Shown: positions 1-9,003, counted from the stretch's first letter. The stretch is 64,000 nucleotides of DNA from Microbulbifer celer (GCF_020991125.1 NZ_CP087715.1:1329501-1393500), one strand, 5' to 3'. Notes: generated by a model not told the origin, from the letters alone. Numbers and translations: made by a program.

Positions 1-2205
1 ACCAGTACTTTCCCCTCAGATCACCCGTATTCCTGGACCACTATCGGCTCGATGGAAGACCTGGACCAGGCGAGTCTTGAAGACGTGAAACAGTGGTTCA
101 GCGACTACTACCAGCCCGCTAATGCCATTCTGGTGATTGCGGGTGATATTTCTGTCAAAGAAGCCATGGAAAAGGCGCGGGAATACTTCGGGGATATTCC
201 AAGCACCTCTGTGCCCGCGCGCATTGAAAACTGGGAGCTACCCACTCAGGTTAATAAACGCAAGGTGATGACCGATCAGGTGCCACAAACGCGTATTTAC
301 AAAGTCTGGAATGTACCTGCGATTGGTAGTAAAGACGAGGATGCACTGGACCTGATGACGTCGCTGCTGGCGAATCGCAAAAACTCTCTGTTGTACCGTC
401 GACTGGTGCGTGACGAGCAGGTGGCCACCAGCGTCAGCGCCTATTACTACGGCCGCCAGCTGGCGGGCCAGTTGATCGTGATGGTCGATGTAAAGCCCGG
501 GCAATCGGTAGAAAAAGTCGAGAAGCTGCTGGATGCGGAGCTGGCTGAATTCGCCAGTACTGGTGTGGATGGGGAAGAGCTGCGACGGATCAAGCAAAGT
601 GAATTTGCCAGCCTGGTAAAAGGTCTGGAGAAAGTGGGGGGATTTGGCGGTAAGACCGATATCCTCGCCCGCTCCGAGTTTTACTATGGCGACCCGGGGG
701 CGCTGATTGCGGGGCTGGAGAACTACGCCAAAGTTTCTGCCAGTGACGTGCAGAATGCGGCGCAGAAGTGGCTCAAACCGGAAAGCTTCACTCTCATCAT
801 CAAGCCCGAAGACAGCTACGCGGTAACGGGTAGCGATGTGGATCGTAGCAAGCTGCCGGCGGTGGATAAAACGGTCACCCTGGAGTTGCCGGAGCAGCAG
901 ACATTTACGCTGGATAATGGCCTCGAGGTAGTGCTGGCCGAGCGCCACGATACGCCGGTGGTATTGATGAATCTGCAGTATCGCAGTGGCGCCTCTGCCG
1001 ACGGGGACCAGCCCGGGTTGGCATCGGTCGTTGCACGGATGTTGAGTGAGGGGGCCGGGAACCTCGACAGTCTTGCTTTCAGCGCCCGGCAGGAAGAGCT
1101 TGGGGCGAGTATCGGTGCCGGTAGCGGGCTCGACTTCAATTCCCTCAGCCTGTCTGCACTCAAAAGCCAGCTACAGCCTTCACTGGAGTTGTTTCGCGAT
1201 GTGATCACCAGTCCGGTATTCCCCGAAGAGGATCTGACACGGGTGAAATCCAACTGGCTGGACTCCATTGCCCAAGAAGAGGCGCAGCCCCAGGGGTTGG
1301 CAATGCGCAAGCTGCCGCCGTTGCTGTTCGGTGAAAATCATCCCTACGGAGCGCCGCTTACAGGTTCCGGTACCCCGGAGGCGATCAAATCCATCACCCG
1401 CGATGATCTGGTGCAATTCCATCAGACCTGGCTGCGCCCGGACAATGCGCAGTTGACTGTGGTTGGGGATGTCACCCGCAAAGAACTGGAACCCCTGCTC
1501 AACAGTACCTTGGGGGGGTGGGTAGCTCCGAAGAGTGAAATCCCCGAGCTGGACCTGCCGGTAGTGGAGCGTCCGGAAGAGGCCCGCATTTTCCTGCTAG
1601 ATCGCCCGGGCGCCCAGCAGAGTTATATCATGGCCGGACTGGTACTGCCGCCGTGGCAGCCGGACGGTGCAGAGGCATTTGAAGCCATGGCATCGGCAAT
1701 CGCCGGTAAATTTACCTCTCGCGTCAACATGAACCTGCGCGAAGACAAGCACTGGTCATACGGCGCCCGCGCGGTGGCGATGGATACCGAAGCCCAGCGT
1801 CCGTATATTGTCTTCGCGCCAGTGCAGACGGATAAGACCGCACCCGCCATGCGTGAATTGCTCAAGGAGTACCGCGCCTATCTGGGTGACAACCCCATTA
1901 CGGACGGTGAGTTGAAGGATTACCAGGACGATGAAGTCCTGAAACAGAGTGCGCGCTTTCAGACCAAAGGGCAGCTGCTCTCCAGTATCAGCTGGCAGCG
2001 TGAGAAGGGCATGTCTGCGGAGTACATCGCGAAGTATCCCGAGCGGGTCAGCGCACTGGACAAAGAGCAGGTCGAGGCATCCGCCAGAGAGTATCTGTCG
2101 CCGGATCAGTTTACCTGGGTGGTGGTGGGGGATCTGAGCAAAATACAGGACGAGATAGAAGCCTTAGGGCTCGGCCCGGTAGAAGTGTTGCCGTCTGAGA
2201 ATTGA
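1..2205 (+). CDS. M16 family zinc peptidase (pitrilysin/insulinase type), 5' end outside window
   Basis: The open frame runs from base 1 without an initiator, so the N-terminal part, which should carry the HxxEH zinc motif, lies outside the window. The visible part starts inside the first M16 module (HPYSWTTIGSMEDL, then the FSDYYQPANAILVIAGDI segment typical of the family). A second, homologous module begins about residue 300 (FTLDNGLEVVLAERHDTPVV). That second half has no HxxEH (LASVVARMLSEGAGNL sits where it would be), as in two-module M16 proteins where the C-terminal half only forms the chamber. The protein probably degrades peptides in the periplasm or envelope; location cannot be judged without the N-terminus. 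A clear terminator follows the stop codon. Confidence 0.93.
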   Translation, partial: TSTFPSDHPYSWTTIGSMEDLDQASLEDVKQWFSDYYQPANAILVIAGDISVKEAMEKAREYFGDIPSTSVPARIENWELPTQVNKRKVMTDQVPQTRIYKVWNVPAIGSKDEDALDLMTSLLANRKNSLLYRRLVRDEQVATSVSAYYYGRQLAGQLIVMVDVKPGQSVEKVEKLLDAELAEFASTGVDGEELRRIKQSEFASLVKGLEKVGGFGGKTDILARSEFYYGDPGALIAGLENYAKVSASDVQNAAQKWLKPESFTLIIKPEDSYAVTGSDVDRSKLPAVDKTVTLELPEQQTFTLDNGLEVVLAERHDTPVVLMNLQYRSGASADGDQPGLASVVARMLSEGAGNLDSLAFSARQEELGASIGAGSGLDFNSLSLSALKSQLQPSLELFRDVITSPVFPEEDLTRVKSNWLDSIAQEEAQPQGLAMRKLPPLLFGENHPYGAPLTGSGTPEAIKSITRDDLVQFHQTWLRPDNAQLTVVGDVTRKELEPLLNSTLGGWVAPKSEIPELDLPVVERPEEARIFLLDRPGAQQSYIMAGLVLPPWQPDGAEAFEAMASAIAGKFTSRVNMNLREDKHWSYGARAVAMDTEAQRPYIVFAPVQTDKTAPAMRELLKEYRAYLGDNPITDGELKDYQDDEVLKQSARFQTKGQLLSSISWQREKGMSAEYIAKYPERVSALDKEQVEASAREYLSPDQFTWVVVGDLSKIQDEIEALGLGPVEVLPSEN

Positions 2206-2235
2206 TCCCCACCCCTGATTGACTCGCCTGTCTAT

Positions 2236-2274
2236 GGCCCGGCCGCAACGCTATGGCGCGCGTCGGGCCTTTTT
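2236..2274 (+). terminator. Rho-independent terminator after the M16 peptidase gene
   Basis: GGCCCG at 2236-2241 pairs with CGGGCC at 2264-2269, followed by five T residues at 2270-2274. It lies 30 bases after the peptidase stop codon. Confidence 0.7.
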
Positions 2275-2439
2275 CTATCTGCACGGATTGCGTTAAATTG
2301 GCGCCTTTGCGCGCGTCCGGTGGTACTGTGCGCAGTCGAACTGAATAATAACAACACGACAACAAGACTGCGCTATCGGGTGTGCCGTTTACGCGGAAGT
2401 CCGGTAGTCGGTAACACGCCGATATTGGGGGGGTAGGTA

Positions 2440-3768
2440 GTGAAATTTCCTTTTAAAGGTACATGTAGAAGCGCAAGCTCACGGCTGAATCCACTGCTGA
2501 TCGGGCTCGCGTGCACGCTGTTTTCCTCAGTGGTCTGCGCGGAAAAGCTGGCGATTCAGGCTGGCTGGCTGTTCGATAGCGAGCGGGGCAGACTGCTGGA
2601 AAAACGCACCGTACATGTGGTGGATGACCGGATTGAATCGGTAGAACGCGGGTTTCGCCAGCGTAGCGATGAAAAGGTGATCAACCTGCGGAACTACGCG
2701 CTGTTGCCGGGGCTGATGGATATGCATACCCATCTCGCATACGAGTATGGCCCCAAGACCTATGTGGAAACCTTTACCTGGAATCCTGCGGACTACACGT
2801 TGCGCGCGGTCAACACCGGCAAACGCACCTTGATGGCGGGGTTCACGACCGTGAGAGACCTGGGAGACAGCGGCAACGTTACCGTCAGTTTGCGCAACGC
2901 CATCAACCGCGGCGATATCGTGGGGCCGCGCATATTTACTGCGGGTAAATCCATTGCTACCACCGGCGGCCACGCAGACCCGACTAATGGCCATCGCCAC
3001 AGCCTGATGGGGAGCCCCGGCCCTGCGGAGGGGGTGATAAACGGGGTTGCCAGTGCGCGGGAAGCGGTTCGCCAGCGCTACAAAGATGGTGCTGACCTGA
3101 TCAAAATCACTGCCACCGGCGGTGTATTGAGTGTGGCCAAGAGTGGTCAAAACCCCCAGTTCATGGACGACGAGCTGGAGGCGATTGTCGCTACCGCGCG
3201 GGATTACGGCTTCACCATTGCGGTGCACGCCCACGGTAAAGAGGGGATGGAGCGCGCGATCCGCGCGGGGGTCGATTCGATCGAGCACGGCACCTACATG
3301 GACGATGAAACCATGGAGTTGATGGAGGATCACGATACCTGGTATGTGCCCACCCTGATGGCGGGTGACTGGGTTTCGCAGAAGTCGGCAGTGGAGGGGT
3401 TCTTTCCCGAGGTGGTTCAGGGCAAGGCGGCAACCATCGGTCCACGCTTGATGGATACTTTCGGTCGCGCCTACCGCAAGGGAGTGCGGATTGCATTCGG
3501 GACTGACTCCGGCGTAAGTCGCCACGGCGACAATGCCCGGGAGTTTGCGCTGATGGTAGAGGCCGGTATGAACCCCGCAGATGCCTTGCGCTCGGCCACC
3601 TGGAATGCGGCGGCGCTGTTAAACGCACAAGATCGCCTGGGGAGTATCAGCGCCGGAAAGCTGGCAGATATGGTGGCGGTTGCGGGCAACCCCCTGCAGG
3701 ATATCGACACGCTGCAGAACGTCGAGTTTGTTATGAAAGATGGGAAAATATACAAACAGCCGGAATAA
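2440..3768 (+). CDS. Secreted metal-dependent amidohydrolase (imidazolonepropionase/Xaa-Pro dipeptidase-like)
   Basis: A 442-residue amidohydrolase-superfamily protein with a GTG start preceded by a G-rich ribosome-binding stretch. Residues 1-34 look like a signal peptide (hydrophobic [15 protein letters not shown] followed by AEK), so the enzyme should be periplasmic. Metal ligands are readable: H96-x-H98 ([10 protein letters not shown]), the carboxylation lysine K222 ([10 protein letters not shown]), H263/H265 (VHAHG), H283 (IEHGTYMD) and D356 (FGTDSG). This is the pattern of the binuclear imidazolonepropionase-like group, whose members include exported prolidases and dipeptidases acting on acyl- or peptidyl-substrates. 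The substrate cannot be fixed from sequence. The gene stands alone between two terminators. Confidence 0.9.
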   Translation: MKFPFKGTCRSASSRLNPLLIGLACTLFSSVVCAEKLAIQAGWLFDSERGRLLEKRTVHVVDDRIESVERGFRQRSDEKVINLRNYALLPGLMDMHTHLAYEYGPKTYVETFTWNPADYTLRAVNTGKRTLMAGFTTVRDLGDSGNVTVSLRNAINRGDIVGPRIFTAGKSIATTGGHADPTNGHRHSLMGSPGPAEGVINGVASAREAVRQRYKDGADLIKITATGGVLSVAKSGQNPQFMDDELEAIVATARDYGFTIAVHAHGKEGMERAIRAGVDSIEHGTYMDDETMELMEDHDTWYVPTLMAGDWVSQKSAVEGFFPEVVQGKAATIGPRLMDTFGRAYRKGVRIAFGTDSGVSRHGDNAREFALMVEAGMNPADALRSATWNAAALLNAQDRLGSISAGKLADMVAVAGNPLQDIDTLQNVEFVMKDGKIYKQPE

Positions 3769-3790
3769 TTTCCGCTTAGCCTGAATATGA

Positions 3791-3828
3791 AGAATCCCGC
3801 TAGCGATGATGCCAGCGGGATTCTTTTA
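3791..3828. terminator. Bidirectional terminator between amidohydrolase and SIMPL-domain genes
   Basis: A perfect 11-bp stem (3791-3801 with 3814-3824) has a 12-base loop, a T-run on the right and an A-containing flank on the left. It lies between two convergent genes and can serve both. Confidence 0.8.
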
Positions 3829-3839
3829 TTACGACAGTG

Positions 3840-4589
3840 CTACTTTTTCAGCTCGAAAACCAACTCAAGATTCACATTTACGGTGCTCTCACCGGGAGCG
3901 ACCGGTGTGCTGGCGGAGTCCTTCGCTACCATAGCTGCTTCCGCGCGCATCATCGGGCGGGGCATGCCCCCGTGGCTGCCTTCAGAAATGCTGACAATAC
4001 GCAGCACCTTGGTATCCAGCGCCTTGGCAAATGACTCAGCACGGGCTTTGGCCTGGGTGAGGGCCTTTTCGCGCGCTTCGGCCAGCAGAGGCTCCGGCTC
4101 ACCGATGGAGAAGCTGGGGCCGTGAATCTGGTTGGCGCCGGCGGCGGTCAGGGCGTCGATGACTTTGCTCAGCTTATCCAGCTCACGCACAGTAATGCTC
4201 ACGGTGTTGCGGGCCTGGTAACCGTTGATGGTGCGTTCGCGATTTTGCTGGTAATCGTAGCGCGGTGACAGGCTGATGCCGCTGGTCTGCACATCTTTCT
4301 TGTCGATGCCCGCTTTGTCGATGGCCTCCATCAGTTTTTCCATCTGTTCTGCATTGGCGGACATCGCCGCTTTGCTGTCAATGGCCTCAGTCACCACGCC
4401 AGCAGAGAGATTGGCGATATCCGGCGCCTGGCTGGCCTCGCCCTGGGCGGAAATGGAGACCAGTGTGCCCGATGGGCGTTCTCGATGCTCCGAGCCGCAG
4501 CCGGTACCGAAAATTACCAGGCCTGCGAGCAGGCCGGCGGAAAGCAATTTGAAGCTGTTTTGAAAGCCGGTTTGAAAGGTGTTTTGCAT
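3840..4589 (-). CDS. SIMPL-domain (DUF541) lipoprotein
   Basis: A 249-residue protein with an N-terminal hydrophobic segment ending in a lipobox (VIFGTGC, Cys near residue 31), so a lipid-anchored envelope protein. The body matches the SIMPL/DUF541 family: SISAQGEASQAPDIANLSAGV near the start of the domain, a central NGYQARNTVSITVRELDKL and a C-terminal QAKARAESFAKALDTKV helix. Family members form oligomeric periplasmic rings and are linked with oxidative stress tolerance (E. coli YggE type), but the molecular role is not settled. It is transcribed in the same direction as the aminotransferase gene upstream, with a 79-base gap, and ends at the shared terminator. Confidence 0.9.
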   Translation of the reverse strand: MQNTFQTGFQNSFKLLSAGLLAGLVIFGTGCGSEHRERPSGTLVSISAQGEASQAPDIANLSAGVVTEAIDSKAAMSANAEQMEKLMEAIDKAGIDKKDVQTSGISLSPRYDYQQNRERTINGYQARNTVSITVRELDKLSKVIDALTAAGANQIHGPSFSIGEPEPLLAEAREKALTQAKARAESFAKALDTKVLRIVSISEGSHGGMPRPMMRAEAAMVAKDSASTPVAPGESTVNVNLELVFELKK

Positions 4590-4668
4590 GGCGGATCCTT
4601 ACTTTGCCAGGGAGAACTGATCGTTTAATTACGATGTTGTGTGTATTGTTAATTTTCCAGTATGAACA

Positions 4669-5877
4669 TCAGGTGAACAGGCGTTCGAAATTTTCGTCCG
4701 CGGGATGGTAGATGGCAAACCCCAGACGGAGTAATTGTTGCCGGCGGTCACAGAGTATGCCCTTTGCCAGCAGTTCCTGCTGTAATTGTTCCGCGTTTTC
4801 GGCCGAACCACAGCGAAATGTAAAGAAGTGTCCGTGTCCGTTTTCCAGATCGTGGTAGATCAGGTTGTCACGATTGAGCAGCGGGTGTTCCGCAGCGTCC
4901 ATGGCCGCTATAAAACGGCGCTGGTTGTTTTGTACGTAGCGGTGAATGGACGCCACCGAAATGCCGTCTTTTTCGAACAGCTCCAGTACCGCCAGCGCTT
5001 TATACAGCGCGCTGTAATCCATGGTGGCGCCGGCAAAACGCAGCCAGTCATTGCCATACCCCACACTGTCGTTGCGGTTCTCCAGTTCCGCCATCTCCGC
5101 AAACCAGCCTGTATTCAGCGGCCGCAACTGGCAGCCCCGAGGCACGCTCATAAAGCACATGCCTTCGCCGGCGCCCAGGTATTTGTAAGATCCCGCGGTG
5201 TAGAACACCTTGTCAGCGATAGCGGAAAGGTCCGTGGGGCGGGCGAAGAAACCGTGATAGCCGTCGATGACCATCTGCGTTGCTTCGGGCTTGCGGGCGG
5301 CGATGTCGAGCAGGCCGGGAAAGGCGACACCTGAGTCGAAAAACACCTGGCTGGCGTAGGCGAGGTCATATCGCCCGGACTGCAGCGCCTGTTCGAACCG
5401 CTCCGCCAGGGTATCAAAGGGTTGGGTGGCAATTCGCACCACTTCCACATTGGGCTGCTCTTCCATTCGCTGGAGCTGGCGGGCGAAACTGTAGAATTCG
5501 CCGTCGGTTGTCAGCAATCGCAGCGGCTGGCTGAGGTCAAAAGCGCTCAACAGGCGGTAAACTAGCTCATGGGTGTTGGGTGCGATGGCGATCTGCTCCG
5601 GGGCCGGCAGGGTCAGGTTGCGGGCAATCTGGCGCTGGAAGGCGGGGATCTTGTCTCCGAAAATCAAATCCCACTTGCGGTCTGCCAGTCTGGCGGCGTC
5701 TTGCCAGTACTGTTGCACCGCGTCTAGAGTTACGTCCGGCCAGTAGTGGTGGGAGTGGCACGCCATGTGCAACGGGCCCTGGGAGGCCTCTGCGGTGTCG
5801 AATGAGTCGCCGGAACGGTCTTCAGAGGCCGCTTTTTGTGCCGCCTGTAAAAACTGACGATAGTATTTTTGGTACAT
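4669..5877 (-). CDS. PLP-dependent aminotransferase, class V / kynureninase-like
   Basis: A 402-residue fold-type I PLP enzyme. The cofactor lysine is most likely K232 (YTAGSYKYLGAGEG), with the pyridine-nitrogen aspartate at D205 (MVIDGYHGFF). The early PLHMACHSHHYWPDVT stretch and the SVGYGNDWLRFAGAT segment are typical of class V and kynureninase-like proteins. The exact reaction is unknown; cysteine desulfurase is unlikely because no mobile-loop cysteine is evident. It reads away from the glyoxalase gene, which starts 72 bases from its own start, so the short gap must hold both promoters. Confidence 0.82.
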   Translation of the reverse strand: MYQKYYRQFLQAAQKAASEDRSGDSFDTAEASQGPLHMACHSHHYWPDVTLDAVQQYWQDAARLADRKWDLIFGDKIPAFQRQIARNLTLPAPEQIAIAPNTHELVYRLLSAFDLSQPLRLLTTDGEFYSFARQLQRMEEQPNVEVVRIATQPFDTLAERFEQALQSGRYDLAYASQVFFDSGVAFPGLLDIAARKPEATQMVIDGYHGFFARPTDLSAIADKVFYTAGSYKYLGAGEGMCFMSVPRGCQLRPLNTGWFAEMAELENRNDSVGYGNDWLRFAGATMDYSALYKALAVLELFEKDGISVASIHRYVQNNQRRFIAAMDAAEHPLLNRDNLIYHDLENGHGHFFTFRCGSAENAEQLQQELLAKGILCDRRQQLLRLGFAIYHPADENFERLFT

Positions 5878-5949
5878 TTCGCTCTGGTATCTATGGGAGT
5901 AACTTAGTAAGTTGCTCGGCGATTGTAATCCCGCAAAGGAGTAGTTGCA

Positions 5950-6390
5950 GTGGAATATTTACACACTATGGTCCGCGTCGCAGACTTGGACGAATCATTG
6001 GCTTTTTATTGCGACAAGCTGGGGCTGGAAGAGGTCGCCCGCGATGACTATGAAAAAGGCCGCTTCACCCTGATATTTCTCGCCGCCCCCGGCGACAGGG
6101 AAACCGCACAGGAGAGCAAGCGTCCCTGTCTGGAGCTCACCTACAACTGGGATCCGGAAACCTATAGCGGTGGCCGTAACTTCGGGCACCTCGCCTATAG
6201 AGTCGACAATATCTACGAGACCTGCCAGCGCCTGATGGATCAGGGCGTCACCATTAATCGTCCGCCACGGGATGGTCATATGGCATTTGTACGCTCTCCC
6301 GACAATATTTCCATCGAGCTGCTGCAGAAGGGGGAACCCCTCGAGCCGCAGGAGCCGTGGGCCTCCATGGCCAATACCGGCGAGTGGTAG
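5950..6390 (+). CDS. gloA: Lactoylglutathione lyase (glyoxalase I)
   Basis: A 146-residue single-domain glyoxalase I, which isomerises the methylglyoxal-glutathione hemithioacetal to S-lactoylglutathione in the cytoplasm. The metal ligands are in place: H5 (MEYLHTMVRV), E62 (CLELTYNWD), H80 (NFGHLAYRV) and E123 (ISIELLQKG). The absence of the longer eukaryotic-type insertion suggests the Ni/Co-dependent bacterial class. The start is GTG at 5950, supported by AAAGGAG about 9 bases upstream and by matching the family's usual MxxLHTM beginning. The 3' end is part of a threefold 16-bp tandem repeat that carries its stop codon. Confidence 0.95.
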   Translation: MEYLHTMVRVADLDESLAFYCDKLGLEEVARDDYEKGRFTLIFLAAPGDRETAQESKRPCLELTYNWDPETYSGGRNFGHLAYRVDNIYETCQRLMDQGVTINRPPRDGHMAFVRSPDNISIELLQKGEPLEPQEPWASMANTGEW

Positions 6391-6422
6391 TTCCGGTGAT
6401 TGGTAGTACCGGTGAGTGGTAA
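6375..6422 (+). repeat. Three 16-bp tandem repeats covering the gloA stop codon
   Basis: Units lie at 6375-6390, 6391-6406 and 6407-6422, each of the form (t/c)(a/t)CCGGygAkTGGTAr. Each ends with a TAG or TAA, so the gloA stop codon has been copied twice downstream. The unit length is not a multiple of three. Confidence 0.85.
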
Positions 6423-6461
6423 CATCGGCGGTAAGCTGGATCTGGAAAGGGCCTGACGTCT

Positions 6462-7568
6462 GTGAAGAAAAGAAGTTGTGTCGTACTGGCGGGCGCTAAT
6501 GCCGCTCGCCGGGTGCGGGAGGAAGGCCTGAACCAGAATATGGTGTCCACCCTGGTGGGCGCCTCTGGTGGGCCCAAGTGGCTGGCGATCAGTCAGCTCG
6601 ATCGGGTTTTGATCGGGGAGTTTTTCCGCGATAGAAATCAGCCGATTGCGACTCTTGGGTCATCCATCGGCAGCTTTCGCAATATGTGTTACGCCACCGC
6701 CAGCCCGCTGGCGGCGCTGGAAAAGCTCGAATACGGCTATATCAACCAGGTCTACGACAGTGAAAAACCAACCCCGGCGGAAATTACTGCCGCGGGAGAA
6801 AAGATTCTGCGCGAAGTCCTGGGAGAGCAGGGCGCCCGTGAGGTGGCCGAGAACCCGGTCTGGCACAGTCACTTTGTGACGGTGCGCGGCCGTGGTCCCC
6901 TGGCCAGTGAACGCAAGGCCGTGTTGGGGCCGGCCCTGTTGGCATCCGCGCTGGCAAATGCGGTCAGCCGTCGCACCTTGCGGGCATTCTGGGATCGGGT
7001 GGTTTTCCATTCGCAGGCCCAGCCCTCGATCGCGTTTCGCAATCTGTCCACCGTCAATACGCGCCTCAGCCCCGATAGTGTGTGCCCGGCGGTACTGGCC
7101 AGTGGCTCCATTCCACTGGTGATGGCCGGTGTGCCAACGCCGGAAGGGGCACCCGCGGGTAATTACCGCGACGGCGGGATCACTGACTATCACTTTGATC
7201 TGGGTTTCCAGCATCCGGATGGACTGGTCCTGTATCCGCATTTCTTCCCCTATCTGGTACCGGGCTGGTTTGACAAGAGTTTTCGCTGGCGCTGGGTGCG
7301 CGGTGGTGCCATGCAGAATGTATTGCTGGTGGCGCCGGCACCGGATTGGGTGGCGAAGCTGCCGTTTGGCAAGATTCCGGATCGCGATGATTTCATCCAG
7401 CTGACTACCGATGAGCGGCTCAAGTATTGGAATCAGGTCACCGAGGCCGGCAAACAGGTGGCGGAGGATTTCTACGAATTGTGGCAAACTGGCGCCATAG
7501 CCGACGAGATGATTGAAGTTGGCAGTGACCAGGCCCCACATAAGCTGGCTCTGGCAATGTCCGCCTGA
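6462..7568 (+). CDS. Patatin-like phospholipase/acyl hydrolase family protein
   Basis: A 368-residue protein with the patatin catalytic dyad and oxyanion pattern: glycine-rich VGASGGPKW (res. 32-40), the nucleophile elbow GSSIG with Ser68, and the Asp of YRDGGITDY (D237-G-G). It has no signal peptide, so it is probably cytoplasmic or membrane-peripheral. Patatin family enzymes release fatty acids from glycerolipids; the substrate here is unknown. The start is GTG at 6462. It lies 71 bases after gloA and ends 57 bases before the GntR regulator, so it may be cotranscribed with either. Confidence 0.82.
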   Translation: MKKRSCVVLAGANAARRVREEGLNQNMVSTLVGASGGPKWLAISQLDRVLIGEFFRDRNQPIATLGSSIGSFRNMCYATASPLAALEKLEYGYINQVYDSEKPTPAEITAAGEKILREVLGEQGAREVAENPVWHSHFVTVRGRGPLASERKAVLGPALLASALANAVSRRTLRAFWDRVVFHSQAQPSIAFRNLSTVNTRLSPDSVCPAVLASGSIPLVMAGVPTPEGAPAGNYRDGGITDYHFDLGFQHPDGLVLYPHFFPYLVPGWFDKSFRWRWVRGGAMQNVLLVAPAPDWVAKLPFGKIPDRDDFIQLTTDERLKYWNQVTEAGKQVAEDFYELWQTGAIADEMIEVGSDQAPHKLALAMSA

Positions 7569-7594
7569 TCCGGGTTAACCCAGAAAGCCGTATC

Positions 7595-7628
7595 CCAGAA
7601 GAGGCCCTATGCCAGAAGAAGCCCTATG
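7595..7628 (+). repeat. 17-bp tandem duplication of the GntR gene's ribosome-binding/start region
   Basis: Units are 7595-7611 and 7612-7628, differing at one base (GAGG versus GAAG). Each unit contains a purine-rich ribosome-binding stretch and ends in ATG. The upstream ATG opens a six-codon frame (MPEEAL) whose TGA overlaps the ATG of the regulator gene by four bases. Confidence 0.85.
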
Positions 7629-7629
7629 A
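7609..7629 (+). promoter_or_regulatory. Possible six-codon leader ORF coupled to the GntR gene
   Basis: ATG at 7609, five sense codons, then TGA at 7627-7629 overlapping the regulator's ATG (7626). It arises from the 17-bp duplication. If translated, it would couple ribosomes into the regulator; there is no direct evidence that it is used. Confidence 0.4.
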
Positions 7630-8300
7630 AAGACGCCGAGTTTACCGAGCCGCAGGAGGCGTTCCGTACCACCCAGGAGCGGGTGTATTACCAGGTGCGT
7701 GACGCCATTCTGCGGGGGCAGTTCCTGCCGGGTAACGCCATTACGATCCGTGGTCTGGCCGCAGAACTGGATTGCAGCCCGATGCCCGTGCGCGAGGCGC
7801 TGCGCCGCCTGACATCCGAAAGGGCACTGGAACTCTCTGATACCCGGCGGGTGCGGGTACCCAGTATGACCCCAGAGAAGCTCGCAGAGATCTGCGCCGC
7901 GCGGGTAGCGCTGGAGTGTCAGGCAGCAGAGCAGGCGCTGCCCAATGTCGGCGAGGCCGAACTGGCTCAACTGCGGGCCCTGGACGATCGTGTAACCGGC
8001 GCGCTGGCGAACAGGGATATTCAGGATTATGTGGCGGCCAACCTGGAGTTCCACTTTACCCTCTACAAGCTTGGGCGGCCCCACATCATTCTCTCCCTGA
8101 TCGAAAGCCTCTGGTTGCAGACTGCGCCTCTGCAGCATCTGGTATTTCAGCGTTTCGGTGTACAAGAATTACCTGACCGCCACCAGGACTTGATCGAAGC
8201 CATTGCCAGTCACGATGTCCAGCGGGTGCGCACCGCCATTCGTCAGGATATCGAGGAAGGTCTCGGGTCTATCTCCGACGAAGAATTATTACAGTCCTGA
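7626..8300 (+). CDS. GntR family transcriptional regulator, FCD (FadR-type) subfamily
   Basis: A 224-residue repressor-type protein. Residues about 15-62 form the winged helix-turn-helix (VREALRRL recognition region after TIRGLAAELDCSPMP). Residues about 90-215 are an all-helical FCD ligand domain with the metal/ligand residues expected in this class (NLEFHFTLY and the later RHQDLIEAI). The neighbouring genes downstream encode a SpuC-like transaminase and a glutamine-synthetase-like ligase, so it may control polyamine use; that link is inference from position. A 14-bp perfect palindrome upstream of the transaminase is a candidate target. Confidence 0.9.
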   Translation: MKDAEFTEPQEAFRTTQERVYYQVRDAILRGQFLPGNAITIRGLAAELDCSPMPVREALRRLTSERALELSDTRRVRVPSMTPEKLAEICAARVALECQAAEQALPNVGEAELAQLRALDDRVTGALANRDIQDYVAANLEFHFTLYKLGRPHIILSLIESLWLQTAPLQHLVFQRFGVQELPDRHQDLIEAIASHDVQRVRTAIRQDIEEGLGSISDEELLQS

Positions 8301-8311
8301 AGTAAAAACAG

Positions 8312-8620
8312 ATGTTCAATTTTCTCCATATCCTTCTGCACTTTGTGGTACCGGTTGCAGTTGCCTGGTTCTTTTTCCGTTCCGAATGGAAGCGCGCTGC
8401 ACTCATCATGTTGGCCGCCAACCTGGTGGATCTCGACCACCTGCTCGCCAACCCGATTTACGACCCCGATCGCTGCAGCATCAACTTCCATCCTCTACAC
8501 ACCATGTTCCCCATTTCTTTCTATGGGGCGATGATGTTCTTACCATGGAAGCCGGTGCGCTGGTTGGGCATGGGGCTGGTCATCCATATGTTGCTGGACG
8601 CGGTGGATTGCGCGTTCTGA
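8312..8620 (+). CDS. Small integral membrane protein (DUF6122-like)
   Basis: A 102-residue protein with about three hydrophobic segments (LHILLHFVVPVAVAWFF, ALIMLAANLVDLDHLLA, WLGMGLVIHMLLDAVDC). Conserved-looking histidines and acidic residues occur at membrane borders (LVDLDHLL, IHMLLDAVD), the pattern of a DUF6122-type metal-dependent-hydrolase-like membrane protein. The family attribution is from memory and moderate. It follows the GntR gene by 11 bases, so probably the same transcript. Function unknown. Confidence 0.7.
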   Translation: MFNFLHILLHFVVPVAVAWFFFRSEWKRAALIMLAANLVDLDHLLANPIYDPDRCSINFHPLHTMFPISFYGAMMFLPWKPVRWLGMGLVIHMLLDAVDCAF

Positions 8621-9003
8621 AACGGAGTGCATCAGTGGGGCGCAATCAGCGCCCCGATGATTGAGATAGCTCAATTCTCCTCCAGGGCTTCCCGTTGTCC
8701 TGTCTTTCTCCCTTCTTTTTTCCCCGTCTTTCGGTTTTCGGCGCTTGCTCGCCCGACTCCCCTTCCTTGTCTGGTGGTTCTGAGTCTGGTGGTTTTGACC
8801 CGTATTTCCTCATTATTCCGTCAGGGTAACCGCTTGACTCTTGACGCTTGAAAAGGGGCGCTGGGCCGCTCTGACTATAGTGTTATGCCCATCGACCCGT
8901 ATTCGTCATGGGGTGGGTTGCGTTTCTTTGGGGAAGCGCTCTAGAATGTGATCACATTTTGCGGGCGACCACCGCTGGCGCCTTGAGATTCAGGAGTGAG
9001 TGC
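8621..9003 (+). other. Intergenic region before the transaminase gene
   Basis: No convincing coding frame. It contains a weak hairpin just after the membrane-protein gene (GGGGCGC at 8637-8643 with GCGCCCC at 8649-8655, no T-run) and the 14-bp palindrome at 8945-8958. A pyrimidine-rich stretch lies at about 8670-8830. I see no clean sigma-70 promoter. Confidence 0.6.
8945..8958. promoter_or_regulatory. Perfect 14-bp palindrome, candidate GntR/FCD operator
   Basis: AATGTGATCACATT is its own reverse complement and lies 46 bases before the transaminase start. FadR-subfamily operators are short palindromes with GT and AC half-sites, which this fits loosely. It is not a CRP site, because the TGTGA and TCACA halves directly abut with no six-base spacer. 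Confidence 0.45.

Noticed and set aside
8627..8851. Possible 74-residue protein in the gap before the transaminase gene
   Set aside because: No ribosome-binding site, pyrimidine-rich composition, no recognisable motif.
8945..8958. TGTGATCACA as a CRP binding site
   Set aside because: CRP sites need a six-base spacer between TGTGA and TCACA; here the halves abut, so a GntR-type operator is more plausible.
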